NCBI GenBank assembly: GCA_016703665.1
Contig: JADJBS010000020.1
Span: 682,001-746,000 of the forward strand
DNA length: 64,000 nt
Source of the DNA: Candidatus Defluviibacillus avedoerensis
Lineage (GTDB): Bacteria; Pseudomonadota; Gammaproteobacteria; Burkholderiales; Burkholderiaceae_C
Direction: 5' to 3'
Below the pieces are notes generated by a model. The model saw nothing but the letters and a program-made list of their open reading frames with translations, was not told where the DNA came from and ran no database searches. Shown here in pieces: positions 1-9,058 of this stretch; position 1 is the first letter of the stretch, and every line of letters starts with the position of its first letter. Made by a program: the position numbers and the translations under genes.

Positions 1-354
1 CAGCTTACGCAGATCGAAGCTGGTTTTGGGCAAAATCTGATCCGCAAATGGGAAGGGCAACTTGCTGACCCGAGTGGTCACTTCAGGCTCTTTGGCAAAA
101 CCGGCCGCGAAGGCTTGAAACTGTTCATCCAGCACATCTTCGGTACTGGCCAGCAGATTCCATACCTGGGCGCGGCGCTCAGGGTCAACCTCACCCAGGG
201 CACGCAGGTAGCCGTCTGCCAGCTGCTCCATCAGCTTTTCAACCTGATACTGCCGTAAATGGCTGCCCAGCAGGGCAATCCGCCGCTTCTGATCTTTGGA
301 CCGAAGCGCAAACGTGCCGAGCGCCATCAAAATGGCCAGTGCAAAAATGTCCAT
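1..354 (-). CDS. Conserved hypothetical protein, C-terminus cut by window edge
   Basis: An open frame enters from position 1 and reads about 118 codons on the minus strand. The N-terminus is hydrophobic (MDIFALAILMALGTFAL) and is followed by a charged region (RSKDQKRRIALLGSHLR), which suggests a single membrane anchor with the rest in the cytoplasm. The later part (LGEVDPERRAQVWNLLASTE) looks helical. I recognise the type as a conserved betaproteobacterial protein of unknown function but no named domain. The start is uncertain: the ATG at 354 has no clear ribosome site, and the frame stays open to a GTG at 399 after an upstream TAG, adding 15 plausible residues. It is divergent from the DUF218 gene, so the roughly 75-120 bp between them must hold both promoters. 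Confidence 0.6.
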   Translation of the reverse strand, partial: MDIFALAILMALGTFALRSKDQKRRIALLGSHLRQYQVEKLMEQLADGYLRALGEVDPERRAQVWNLLASTEDVLDEQFQAFAAGFAKEPEVTTRVSKLPFPFADQILPKTSFDLRKL

Positions 355-474
355 AAGTGTGAGAAACGACTGTTCAGCGAAGCTTTGTAGTGTATCCACC
401 AGGATTTTATCGATCTACGGCAATACCACGCTCATTGTTTGCTTTTATTTTGATAGCAACCAGACTCGAACCGC

Positions 475-1257
475 ATGTCTCTTGACGATTTCAAACCCCT
501 GCTAACCGCATTGGCCCTGCCACCAGCGTCCGCGCTCCTATTAACGATGATGGGGGCACTGCTCTTCGGTCGGCAAAGTACGGGCGGGCGCGTGCTGCTC
601 TGGACGGGTGTGTTGGCGGCCTGGATATTCAGCTGCAATGTCAGTGCGGTCTTTCTTTCAAGGGTCTTGTTGCCCCAAATCCCGCCCGCCAGCATTGCCC
701 AAATCAAAGCTGGGCGTGTCCAGGCCATTGTGGTGCTGGGCGGTGGTATGCACCGCAGCTCCGTGGAATACGGTAGTCCCCAGCTCAGCGAGCCCAGCCT
801 GGTACGGGTACGGTATGGTGCCTGGCTGGCTCGCCAGACTGGCTTGCCGCTGGCGTTCAGCGGTGGCGTGGGCTGGGCCAGCGCGGGCATGTCCACTGCA
901 ACAGAAGTCAGTGGTGCTCAGCAAGCCTTCAAGGAATTTGGCTTGAACCTGCGCTGGGCCGAAGACCAGGCGCGGGACACGGCAGAAAGTGCAGTCTTGA
1001 CAAATCAGTTGCTAAAGAAGGATGGTGTCGACCGCATTGTCCTGGTCACCCACAGCTGGCATATGCCCAGATCGATCGCCGCCTTTGAGGCTGCAGGTTT
1101 GACGGTCATTCCTGCGCCAACCAGCTTCATTCAGCCCGTCTCACGCGAGCCACTGGAGTGGCTGCCCTCGGGTGAAGGCATTCGCAATAACCGCGTGGTA
1201 CTGCGTGAATGGCTGGGAATACAGGTAAGCAAACTGAGAAACTGGCAGACTCGCTGA
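475..1257 (+). CDS. DUF218 (YdcF/ElyC-like) membrane-anchored protein
   Basis: This 260-residue protein has two hydrophobic segments near the N-terminus (about residues 15-35 and 40-62), followed by a DUF218 domain. Family hallmarks visible are the beta strand AIVVLGGG (about 84-91), the conserved stretch DQARDTAESA (about 163-172) and the VTHSWHMPRS stretch (about 190-199). DUF218 proteins of this layout (ElyC, SanA, YdcF) act at the inner membrane; ElyC and SanA are tied to envelope or peptidoglycan homeostasis, while the reaction is not settled. The start ATG lies just 3' of a TTTGATAGC motif at 448-456. The gene stands alone, with a 90 bp gap before the tetR promoter. The family call is firm; the exact role is unknown. 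Confidence 0.85.
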   Translation: MSLDDFKPLLTALALPPASALLLTMMGALLFGRQSTGGRVLLWTGVLAAWIFSCNVSAVFLSRVLLPQIPPASIAQIKAGRVQAIVVLGGGMHRSSVEYGSPQLSEPSLVRVRYGAWLARQTGLPLAFSGGVGWASAGMSTATEVSGAQQAFKEFGLNLRWAEDQARDTAESAVLTNQLLKKDGVDRIVLVTHSWHMPRSIAAFEAAGLTVIPAPTSFIQPVSREPLEWLPSGEGIRNNRVVLREWLGIQVSKLRNWQTR

Positions 1258-1292
1258 GCCATTCACAGTGAGGATGGCCAGTCACCCATATC

Positions 1293-1336
1293 TTGACGAA
1301 GATCGGGTTGATTGGTTACATTACTAACCAGTCAGT
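1293..1336 (+). promoter_or_regulatory. tetR promoter with overlapping operator-like inverted repeat
   Basis: TTGACG (1293-1298), a 17 bp spacer and TTACAT (1316-1321) make a credible sigma-70 promoter. The imperfect inverted repeat ACTAACCAGTCAGT (1323-1336, five of seven pairs matching) abuts the -10 box and covers the expected transcription start. Its ACTNAC...GTCAGT half-sites resemble operators of AcrR/TtgR-type repressors, so autorepression of the tetR-MFP-RND unit is likely. Both elements lie upstream of the ATG at 1345, which argues against the in-frame ATG at 1312 as the start. Confidence 0.55.
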
Positions 1337-1344
1337 CATTAAAC

Positions 1345-2007
1345 ATGCAAACGCAAGATCACAACGGTACAGACGAGGTCCACGCCAAGCGCGCTCGCCG
1401 CAAGCAAGCCCGTCCGGGCGAACTGCTGGCTGCAGCCTTGGATCTGTTTGTCGAAAAGGGATTTGCCGCCACGCGGGCGGAAGAAGTGGCGGCCCATGCG
1501 GGCGTGTCCAAAGGGACCCTGTTCTTGTACTTCCAGAGCAAGGAAGAGCTTTTCAAGGCGGTTGTGCGCGAAACCCTCGCGGGACGCTTTGAAACTTGGT
1601 CAATCGAGATCAAGCTGTTTGAAGGCAGTACCGCCGATATGCTGCGTTACGCCATGAATGAATGGTGGAAGCACCTGGGTGCGACCAAAGCCTCTGGCAT
1701 TTCCAAGTTGATGATGTCGGAAGCGTGCAATTTCCCTGAGCTGGCAGAGTTCTATCACCAGGAGGTGATTGTTCCTGGTCAAAAGCTCATTGAAACCATT
1801 TTGCAGCGCGGCATTGACCAGGGTGAGTTCACCGTGACAGACATGCGGTATGCCGTTCTGGGCGTGATGGCTCCCATGGTGTTCTTGATCAACTGGAAGC
1901 ATTCGCTGGGCATGTGCACCGGGCTGAACTACCCCATCGACCCGGATCAATTTATCAATAACCAACTGCAGATCATGTTGCAGGGTTTGGTCAAGAGGAC
2001 TCCATGA
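1345..2007 (+). CDS. TetR/AcrR-family transcriptional repressor of the adjacent RND pump
   Basis: From ATG 1345 the protein has 220 residues. The N-terminal TetR helix-turn-helix is clear: ELLAAALDLFVEKGF, then TRAEEVAAHAGVSKGTLFLYFQSKEELF, matching the family pattern around the recognition helix. The remaining 150 residues form the variable ligand-binding and dimer domain. An upstream in-frame ATG at 1312 would add 11 residues but lies inside the predicted promoter, so I prefer 1345; no strong ribosome site precedes either. The stop overlaps the next start (ATGA, 2004-2007), coupling it to the membrane fusion protein gene. The role as local repressor of a multidrug-type pump is inferred from context and the operator-like repeat. 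The inducer is unknown. Confidence 0.85.
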   Translation: MQTQDHNGTDEVHAKRARRKQARPGELLAAALDLFVEKGFAATRAEEVAAHAGVSKGTLFLYFQSKEELFKAVVRETLAGRFETWSIEIKLFEGSTADMLRYAMNEWWKHLGATKASGISKLMMSEACNFPELAEFYHQEVIVPGQKLIETILQRGIDQGEFTVTDMRYAVLGVMAPMVFLINWKHSLGMCTGLNYPIDPDQFINNQLQIMLQGLVKRTP

Positions 2008-3149
2008 AAAGCTGGTTGAAATGGCTGTTGATTGGCCTGCTCATTGCAGGTGTGGGTTTAGGTGTGATGCGAGCCCTGAAAACCCGAAAAGACCAGCAGA
2101 CGGCCGTGGCCGCCGCCAGCGCCAGCAAAACGCAAACTGTGGTGGAACTGGCCAGCACCGATTTGATCAGGGCCACGCAGCGCGAGCTGGGACAGGGAGT
2201 GTCGGTCACGGGGGCGCTCAAGGCCACCCACTCTGCCGTGATCAAAGCGCGTGTCGCGGGAGAATTACAGGGACTGACGGTACGAGAGGGTGACAGCGTC
2301 AAGGCGGGACAAGTGTTGGCGCGCATTGAGTCTGTCGAGTACGAGGCTCGCGTGAATCAGGCGCAGCGACAGGCCGAAGCGGCCAAGGCACAGATCGACA
2401 TTGCCAGGCGCCAATTTGACAACAACAAGGCCCTGGTAGATCAAGGCTTCATATCCAAGACCGCACTGGACACGTCTGCCGCCACCCTCGACTCGGCCCA
2501 GGCCAGCTACAAAGCGGCCTTGGCCTCCACCGATGTCGCGCGCAAATCGCTGGACGACACGGTACTGCGCTCGCCCCTCAGCGGCACAGTAGCGCAACGC
2601 CTGGCGCAGCCCGGCGAGCGTGTGGGCGTTGACGCACGCATCCTGGAGGTCATGGATTTGCAGCGGCTGGAACTTGAAGCGAGTGCGAGCGCATCAGATG
2701 CGGTGTCCGTGCGCGTAGGCCAGCGCGCCCAGCTCACCGTAGAGGGCATGGCGGCGGCCGGTCGTGGACCCCTCATTGCCAAAGTTGCACGCATTAACCC
2801 AAGCACCCAGCCGGGTAGCCGGAGTGTGCTGATTTACCTGACGCTGGACAGCGCTGAAGGTCTTCGCCAAGGCTTGTATGCCGAAGGGCGCCTGGGGACC
2901 GGGCGCGTGAGCGCTGTGACCATTCCACTGACCTCGGTACGTACAGACAAGCCTGCGCCGTATGTGCAATTGCTGGTAAATGACAAGGTCGTGCACCGCG
3001 TGGTGAGCATCACTGCACGCGGCGAGGCAGCGGGTGTAAACGACTTGCTGGTCGCCGTGACAGGTCTGACTGAAGGCGAAACAGTGCTTGCCGGTTCGGT
3101 CGGGGCCCTGCGTGAAGACACGCCCGTCAAACTGACGGCAGGCAAGTAG
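2004..3149 (+). CDS. RND efflux periplasmic adaptor (membrane fusion) protein, HlyD/AcrA type
   Basis: This 381-residue protein bridges an inner-membrane RND pump to an outer-membrane channel. It starts with a membrane anchor (about residues 8-22). A split lipoyl/barrel-sandwich domain follows, with the first half near VIKARVAGELQGLTVREGDSVKAGQVL and the second half near VLRSPLSGTVAQRLAQPGERV. A helical hairpin rich in Gln and Ala lies between the halves, and beta-barrel and proximal domains follow. The length is usual. The start overlaps the tetR stop by 4 bp and the RND gene starts 9 bp downstream. No lipobox is present, so it is held by the N-terminal helix. Substrates cannot be read from sequence. 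Confidence 0.9.
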   Translation: MKSWLKWLLIGLLIAGVGLGVMRALKTRKDQQTAVAAASASKTQTVVELASTDLIRATQRELGQGVSVTGALKATHSAVIKARVAGELQGLTVREGDSVKAGQVLARIESVEYEARVNQAQRQAEAAKAQIDIARRQFDNNKALVDQGFISKTALDTSAATLDSAQASYKAALASTDVARKSLDDTVLRSPLSGTVAQRLAQPGERVGVDARILEVMDLQRLELEASASASDAVSVRVGQRAQLTVEGMAAAGRGPLIAKVARINPSTQPGSRSVLIYLTLDSAEGLRQGLYAEGRLGTGRVSAVTIPLTSVRTDKPAPYVQLLVNDKVVHRVVSITARGEAAGVNDLLVAVTGLTEGETVLAGSVGALREDTPVKLTAGK

Positions 3150-3158
3150 GCTCACAGC

Positions 3159-6100
3159 ATGTGGTTTACCCGCGTCAGTCTGAAAAACCCTGTTTTTGCC
3201 ACCATGGTGATGATGGCCATTGTGGTGCTAGGCCTGTTTTCATATCAGCGCCTCAAAGTCGATCAATTCCCGAACATTGATTTTCCAGTAGTGGTCGTGA
3301 CCGCCGACTATCCAGGCGCTGCCCCCGAAATAGTAGAGAGCGAAGTCACCAAGAAGCTGGAGGAAGGCGTCAATTCGATCGCCGGCATTAACGCCCTGAC
3401 GTCGCGCTCTTACGAAGGCACGTCGGTCGTGATCATCGAGTTTCAGTTGCACATCGATGGCCGCAAGGCAGCCGAGGATGTGCGCGAAAAGGTGGCCGCC
3501 ATCCGCCCGCTGTTCCGTACCGAAGTCAAGGAGCCACGCGTGCTGCGCTTTGACCCGGCCAGCAAGGCTGTGTGGTCTGTTGCAGTGATACCAGATGTGG
3601 CTGCGGCGGCTGCGGCACAAACGGCGGCAGCCCCCGATGCCGTGGCCTTGACCAACTGGGCAGATCAGGTCTTGAAAAAGCGACTGGAGAACGTTCGCGG
3701 TGTGGGCTCTGTGACCATCGTCGGTGGCACCAAACGCGAAATTAACATCTACCTGAACGCCCAGGCCATGGAGGCCAACGGCATCACTGCCGACCAGGTA
3801 GCCACCGCTGTGCGCAGCGAGAACCAGGATTTGCCTCTGGGCGCGATTCGCTCCCTGGCCCAAGAACGCGTGGTGCAGATTCAGGCCCGCATGGCAAGGC
3901 CAGAGGACTTCGCAAAGATCATCGTGGCGCGCAAGGGAGGCACCCCTGTGCGCATCGAAGATGTTGCGAGAGTGAACGATGGCGCACAGGAGATCGACAC
4001 CCTGGCGCTGTATAACGGTCAGCGCACGCTGCTGCTATCGGTCCAAAAGTCGCAGGACGAAAACACCATCCAGGTGGTTGATGGACTTCAGAAGACCCTG
4101 GCCGAGATGAAATCGCAACTGCCGCCTGGTGTGCGACTGGAGCAAATCATTGACGGTTCTCGTCCCATTCGAGTGTCGGTGGAGAACGTGCGCCGCACCC
4201 TGTTTGAGGGGGCAACGCTCACCATTCTGATTGTGTTTTTGTTCTTGAACTCCTGGCGCTCCACCGTGATCACCGGCCTGACACTGCCCATTGCGTTGAT
4301 CGGCACCTTTTTGTTCATGAACCTGTTTGGCTTCACCATCAACATGATCACCCTGATGGCGCTGAGCCTGTGCGTGGGCCTGTTGATTGACGACGCGATA
4401 GTGGTTCGCGAGAACATCGTTCGCCATGTTCAGATGGGCAAAGGACCTTACCAGGCCGCAATGGATGGCACCCAAGAGATTGGCCTCGCAGTGCTGGCCA
4501 CCACCTTGTCCATCGTGGCGGTGTTTTTGCCCATTGGCTTCATGGGCGGCATCATTGGCAAGTTTTTCCACGAGTTTGGGGTCACCATCGTGGCGGCCGT
4601 CCTGATATCGATGTTTGTGAGCTTTACGCTTGATCCCATGCTATCGAGTATCTGGCACGACCCGAGCATTGAGCACCACGGTAAGCACAATGAGCACCCC
4701 ACGACGCTGTACGACAAAACAATTGGCCGCGTGACGGGTTGGTTTGACGAGGCCACCGAAAGCCTGGCCGACGGTTACCAAGGCATCTTGAAGTGGTCGC
4801 TCGCGCACAAACTGGCCACGGTAGCACTGGCGGGTGTGGTGTTTGTGGTCAGCGTCGTGATGGTGCCGCTGCTCGGCACTGAGTTTGTGCCAAAAGCAGA
4901 TTTCTCTGAAACCTCACTCAATTTTTATACACCGGTGGGTTCGTCACTGGAAGCCACTGAAACCAAGGCACATCAGGTAGAGAACATCGTGCGCGAGTTT
5001 CCAGAGGTGCGCTATACGCTCACTACCATCAACACGGGCACCGCAGCAGGCAAAATTTACGCCTCGATGTATGTGCGACTGGTAGACCGTAAGGACCGTA
5101 AACGCAGTGTGGATGAAATGTCAGCGGTGTTGCGGCAACGCTTGGCCAATGTGGCGGGCATCACGGTGACTCACGTCGGCTTGACAGACTCGGTAGGTGG
5201 CAATAAGCAAATTGAGTTTTCGCTGCAAGGGCCAGACCTGAAAGAACTGGAGCGTTTAAGCACCTTGGTGCGCAGCAAGATCAAGGACATTCCCGGTCTG
5301 GTGGACCTGGATTCAAGCGTCAAACCAGACAAGCCCACCATCGAGGTGCGTGTGCGCCGTGACGTGGCCAGCGACCTGGGCTTGAGCCTGGGACCTATTG
5401 GCAACCAGTTGCGCACCTTGGTGGCTGGTGTGACTGTGGGCAATTGGCGCGCCAGCGACGACCAGACCTATGACGTGAACGTGCGTCTGTCGCCTGAGGC
5501 CCGTAACTCGCCCCAGGACCTGGAGCGCCTGCCCTTTGTAGTCGGTGCTAACGCTGATGGCAGCGCGCGCATTGTCAGGTTGAACCAGCTGGCCACGATA
5601 GTGGAATCGACCGGCGCCAACCAGATCAACCGGCGCGACCTGACGCGGGAAGTGGCCGTTAACGCCAACGTATATGTACGCTCCGCAGGTGAGGTATCCA
5701 ATGACATCAAGGCCGCACTTGATACCGTGAGCTTCCCGCCCGGCTACCGCTACCAGTTTGGTGGCTCCACCAAGAGCATGGCCGAGTCCTTCGATTACGC
5801 GATCTCGGCACTGGTCATGGCCATCATCTTCATCTACATGATTCTGGCCAGTCAGTTCAAGAGCTTTTTGCAACCACTGGCATTGATGACCGCCCTGCCG
5901 TTGACCTTGATTGGCGTGGTGCTGGCGCTGATGACCTTTGGTTCGACCTTGTCGATGTTCTCGATCATCGGCATTGTGATGTTGATGGGTTTGGTCACCA
6001 AGAACGCCATTTTGCTGGTCGACTTTGCCATTCGCTCACGCGAGGACAGCACCGATGCCCAGGGCCGCCCTGTGCCGGGACTGCCGCGCAACGAGGCATT

Positions 6101-6374
6101 GCTGCTCGCCGCGCGGGTGCGTTTGCGACCGATCTTAATGACGACTCTGGCCATGATCTTTGGCATGGTGCCGCTCGCTTTTGCACTGACCGAAGGCTCG
6201 GAGCAACGTGCCCCCATGGGCCAGGCCGTGATTGGCGGGGTGATCACATCTTCGCTGCTGACGCTGGTGGTGGTGCCAGTGGTGTACTGCTACATGGACG
6301 ATTTATCCAACTGGCTCAAGCGCAAGTTGATGTCGGGCAGCGGACACGGCCACCCGCCTAAAATCAACGATTGA
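3159..6374 (+). CDS. RND multidrug efflux permease, AcrB/HAE1 family
   Basis: The 1071-residue length fits the hydrophobe/amphiphile efflux RND family. The N-terminus VSLKNPVFATMVMMAIVVLGLFSYQRLKVDQFPNIDFP is typical, with TM1 followed by the first porter loop. The TM4 proton-relay pair is present in VGLLIDDAIVVRENI (about residues 405-419), and the duplicated second half has GLVTKNAILLVDFA. Two large periplasmic loops flank TM1-2 and TM7-8. It takes up substrates from the inner membrane or periplasm and exports them with the adaptor upstream and a TolC-type channel, probably the one at 7.4-8.8 kb. It is intact. An Ala-rich stretch VAAAAAAQTAAAP in the first porter domain is a small lineage insertion. 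Confidence 0.93.
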   Translation: MWFTRVSLKNPVFATMVMMAIVVLGLFSYQRLKVDQFPNIDFPVVVVTADYPGAAPEIVESEVTKKLEEGVNSIAGINALTSRSYEGTSVVIIEFQLHIDGRKAAEDVREKVAAIRPLFRTEVKEPRVLRFDPASKAVWSVAVIPDVAAAAAAQTAAAPDAVALTNWADQVLKKRLENVRGVGSVTIVGGTKREINIYLNAQAMEANGITADQVATAVRSENQDLPLGAIRSLAQERVVQIQARMARPEDFAKIIVARKGGTPVRIEDVARVNDGAQEIDTLALYNGQRTLLLSVQKSQDENTIQVVDGLQKTLAEMKSQLPPGVRLEQIIDGSRPIRVSVENVRRTLFEGATLTILIVFLFLNSWRSTVITGLTLPIALIGTFLFMNLFGFTINMITLMALSLCVGLLIDDAIVVRENIVRHVQMGKGPYQAAMDGTQEIGLAVLATTLSIVAVFLPIGFMGGIIGKFFHEFGVTIVAAVLISMFVSFTLDPMLSSIWHDPSIEHHGKHNEHPTTLYDKTIGRVTGWFDEATESLADGYQGILKWSLAHKLATVALAGVVFVVSVVMVPLLGTEFVPKADFSETSLNFYTPVGSSLEATETKAHQVENIVREFPEVRYTLTTINTGTAAGKIYASMYVRLVDRKDRKRSVDEMSAVLRQRLANVAGITVTHVGLTDSVGGNKQIEFSLQGPDLKELERLSTLVRSKIKDIPGLVDLDSSVKPDKPTIEVRVRRDVASDLGLSLGPIGNQLRTLVAGVTVGNWRASDDQTYDVNVRLSPEARNSPQDLERLPFVVGANADGSARIVRLNQLATIVESTGANQINRRDLTREVAVNANVYVRSAGEVSNDIKAALDTVSFPPGYRYQFGGSTKSMAESFDYAISALVMAIIFIYMILASQFKSFLQPLALMTALPLTLIGVVLALMTFGSTLSMFSIIGIVMLMGLVTKNAILLVDFAIRSREDSTDAQGRPVPGLPRNEALLLAARVRLRPILMTTLAMIFGMVPLAFALTEGSEQRAPMGQAVIGGVITSSLLTLVVVPVVYCYMDDLSNWLKRKLMSGSGHGHPPKIND

Positions 6375-6397
6375 GCTCAAATTTCAGGAAATTCACC

Positions 6398-7063
6398 ATG
6401 TCTACCCCCTTGAACATCGCCCAAGCCCGTTTCAACATGATCGAGCAGCAAATCCGCCCCTGGGATGTGCACGATCCCGTCGTCCTTGCCATGCTGGACC
6501 ACGTCAAGCGCGAAGATTTTGTACCCGAAGCCCAGCGTGCGCTGGCCTTTGTCGACATGGAATTGCCACTGCCTGATGGCCAGACCATGTTGCAGCCCAA
6601 AGTGGTGGCGCGCCTGATGCAAGAACTTAAAGTTCAGCCCCACGAGCGGGTTCTGGAAATTGGCGCAGGCTCTGGCTACCTGACCGCCATGTTGGCCAGT
6701 TGCGCCAAGCAGGTGGTGTCTCTGGAAATCAGCCCCACCCTTGTTGCATTGACCCAGGCCAACCTGAAGCGTGCTGGTGTGTCAAACGTGGAAGTTCGCC
6801 AGGCAGACGGCTCCAAAGACCAAAGCGCATTGGGCGCATTTGATGTGATCGTGCTGAGTGGTTCTGTGGCCAGCGTCCCACCCGAGTTACTCAGTCAACT
6901 CAAGCAAGGTGGTCGTCTGGCCGCCATTGTGGGAGACGAACCCGTGATGCGCGCCACCATCGTGACCCACACCGGTGACAAACAGTTTTCCACCCGTCAA
7001 CCCTGGGACGTACATGCCCCGCGACTGGTGAACTTTGCCGAAACGTCTGCATTCCAGTTTTGA
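6398..7063 (+). CDS. pcm: Protein-L-isoaspartate O-methyltransferase
   Basis: The 221-residue product is a class I SAM-dependent methyltransferase of the PCMT family. The N-terminal MIEQQIRPWDVHDPVVLAM stretch is characteristic, as is VPEAQRALAFVDMELPL. Motif I is VLEIGAGSGYLTAMLA (about residues 80-95), followed by a VSLEISPTLVALTQANL strand-helix. The family methylates isoaspartyl residues for repair, although the Burkholderiales branch (often next to a rhodanese and tolC) may have drifted in substrate. I start at ATG 6398 because an AGGAAA ribosome site lies 8-12 bp upstream and it gives the family N-terminus. The rhodanese gene follows after 6 bp. Confidence 0.85.
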   Translation: MSTPLNIAQARFNMIEQQIRPWDVHDPVVLAMLDHVKREDFVPEAQRALAFVDMELPLPDGQTMLQPKVVARLMQELKVQPHERVLEIGAGSGYLTAMLASCAKQVVSLEISPTLVALTQANLKRAGVSNVEVRQADGSKDQSALGAFDVIVLSGSVASVPPELLSQLKQGGRLAAIVGDEPVMRATIVTHTGDKQFSTRQPWDVHAPRLVNFAETSAFQF

Positions 7064-7069
7064 CCACCC

Positions 7070-7414
7070 ATGATTGAACAGATCCGTCCTTCGCAGCTAG
7101 CCGCTTGGCTTCGAAACGCCAGCGCCAATGGCACGACCCCTGTCGTGCTCGATGTACGTGAAGCCTGGGAATTGCAGACCGCCAGTGTCAAGCCTCATGG
7201 GTTTACGCTGTTGCACATTCCCATGAACGCGATTCCGGCGCGCGCCAGTGAACTGAACCGCGACACCCCGATTGCCTGTTTGTGCCACCACGGCGGCCGT
7301 AGCCAGCAAGTCGCTAATTTTTTAGCGCAAAGCGGCTTTACCTCACTTGCCAACGTGGCCGGTGGCATCAATGCGTGGTCCGGCGAGCTGGACACCAGTG
7401 TTCCGCGCTATTGA
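7070..7414 (+). CDS. Rhodanese-like sulfurtransferase domain protein
   Basis: This single-domain rhodanese has 114 residues. The N-terminal half carries PVVLDVREAWELQ and HIPMNAIPARASEL, both usual for the fold. The active-site loop is ACLCHHGGRSQQVANFL, with the catalytic Cys as the first residue of the CHHGGRS loop (about residue 68), and AGGINAWS closes the domain. It is probably a cytoplasmic persulfide carrier; the physiological partner is not visible. It sits between pcm and tolC, a common order in this group. The stop TGA (7412-7414) overlaps a possible TTG start of tolC. Confidence 0.88.
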   Translation: MIEQIRPSQLAAWLRNASANGTTPVVLDVREAWELQTASVKPHGFTLLHIPMNAIPARASELNRDTPIACLCHHGGRSQQVANFLAQSGFTSLANVAGGINAWSGELDTSVPRY

Positions 7415-7447
7415 AGCTCACCACTGATCGATTCACAAGGACACCCC

Positions 7448-8808
7448 ATGCTTGGACAGCGATAACCCTGCGGCCATCCATCATCGCGACCGCCGTGATG
7501 GCTACCTTGCCCGCCTGGACCAGCGCCCAGAGCCTGGTTGACATGTATGAATCGGCACGAGCGTATGACGCCGCCTATCAGTCGGCGCGCAATTTGTTTG
7601 ACGCCAACCAGACCAAGGCGGAACAAGCCCGCGCCGCGATCCTCCCAACCGCCAATTTGGCCGGATCTGCCCAACGTACCCAGATCAACGTGTTCCCTGA
7701 TCTGGGTGGCGCCGCCGCCAATGTGGACCGAGTCTTTGGTGCAAAAAGCGCCACCGTCAGCGCCAGCCAGCCCTTGTACCGCCCCGCCAACCTGGCCAGC
7801 TACAAGCAAGGCATCAAACAGGTGGAACTGGCCAGTGCGCAGTGGCAGGCAGCCGAGCAGGATTTATTGATTCGCGTGAGCCAGGCCTACTTTGATGTCT
7901 TGGGCTCACAGGACAGTCTGACCTTCGTCAAAGCGCAAAAGGCAGCGGTGGCAGAGCAACTGGCCTTCGCCAAACGGAATTTTGAGGTTGGCACCTCCAC
8001 CATCACTGATACCCGAGAAGCACAGGCGCGATTTGACTTGGTCACCGCGCAAGAAATTGCTGCCGAGAATGATTGGCGTGTCAAACGCATTGCACTGGAC
8101 CAGCTGGTGGGCAAGACAGACACCCAGCCCAAGCCATTGGTCCCCGCCGTCAAGCTGCCAGAGCTGAAAGTCGAAGAAATCGGCCGATGGGTCAGCCTGT
8201 CTCAAGAAGAGCACCCCAGTATCAAGCAGGCCCGAATCGCCCTGGATGTGGCCCAACTGGAAACCGAAAAAGCCCAGTCAGGCCACAAACCCACGCTGGA
8301 CCTGGTCGGCCAATATGCATACACCAGAAATGACAACGGCTCAGCCACCTCTGGCGCGTCCACCGTGGGTTCACGCGTGCGTCAAGGCACCGTCGCGCTT
8401 AACCTGAACATTCCCCTGTTCGCCGGTTTTGCAACCCAGGGCCGGATCAAGGAAACCCTGGCGCTGGAAGACAAAGCCCGTAACGACCTGGAAGGTGCCA
8501 AGCGTGCCGTCGCCCAGGGCACCCGTACCGCCTATTTTGGTGTGGTGTCTGGTCAAGGCCAAGTCAAGGCACTGGAAGCAGCAGAAACCTCAAGCCAGAG
8601 CGCCCTGGACGCCAACAAGCTGGGTTACCAGGTCGGCGTGCGCATCAACATCGATGTGCTGAATGCCCAAAGCCAGTTGTTCCAGACCAAGCGTGACTTG
8701 GCCAAGGCAAGGTATGACGTGCTGGTGGGCGGCCTCAAACTGCGCCAGGCCAATGGCACGCTGCGGGCGGAAGATTTGGCCGTGGTTAACAGCTTGTTGG
8801 TGAAGTAA
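7448..8808 (+). CDS. tolC: TolC-family outer-membrane efflux channel; start region probably frameshifted
   Basis: The mature protein (SLVDMYESARAYDAAYQSARN onward, about 440 residues) is a TolC-family channel with two repeats of helical barrel, such as LLIRVSQAYFDVLGSQDSLTFV and KLGYQVGVRINIDVLNAQSQLFQTKRDL. It would connect the RND pump upstream to the outside. The start is awkward. The ATG at 7448 has a good AAGGA site (7438-7442) but reads only MLGQR before a stop. One extra G in the GG at 7453-7454 gives MLGTAITLRPSIIATAVMAT and then a normal signal peptide. In the given frame the choices are TTG 7411, overlapping the rhodanese stop, or ATG 7498, which leaves almost no signal peptide. The body of the gene is intact. 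Confidence 0.85.
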
Positions 8809-8810
8809 TC

Positions 8811-8836
8811 AACAGGGTTGTCATTTCGCCCCTGTT
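8811..8836 (+). terminator. Hairpin just after tolC
   Basis: AACAGGG (8811-8817) and CCCTGTT (8830-8836) can form a 7 bp stem directly after the tolC stop. A following T-run is absent, so it is a weak intrinsic terminator or an mRNA 3'-end stabiliser. Confidence 0.35.
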
Positions 8837-8872
8837 CGGGAAATTTGTCTTTTGTGTTTTCAGACGGAAGGG

Positions 8873-8920
8873 GATCAGGCCGGCGGGGCACTCTGCGCAG
8901 AGTAACCCCTCAACCTGATC
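8873..8920. repeat. Compact copy of a structured intergenic repeat
   Basis: Nested complementary arms are visible: outer GATCAGG (8873-8879) with CCTGATC (8914-8920), then GGGG with CCCC, then the perfect palindrome ACTCTGCGCAGAGT (8890-8903). The ends match those of the element at 14088-14184, including a shared TCTTTTGTGT flank on the left side. The long central insert of that copy is missing here. It looks like a deletion derivative of the same family. Confidence 0.6.
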
Positions 8921-9058
8921 AGATTCGCTGTGTTGCGGCGACTAATTCCATGTTCGGGCAACAGATTGCTATTGCTTCATATAGAGTTGGGCAACTGTGC
9001 GCTCATCGGCCACATTGAACAATTGAGTGTGCCTCTACATGCAGCATCAATCCAGTGA

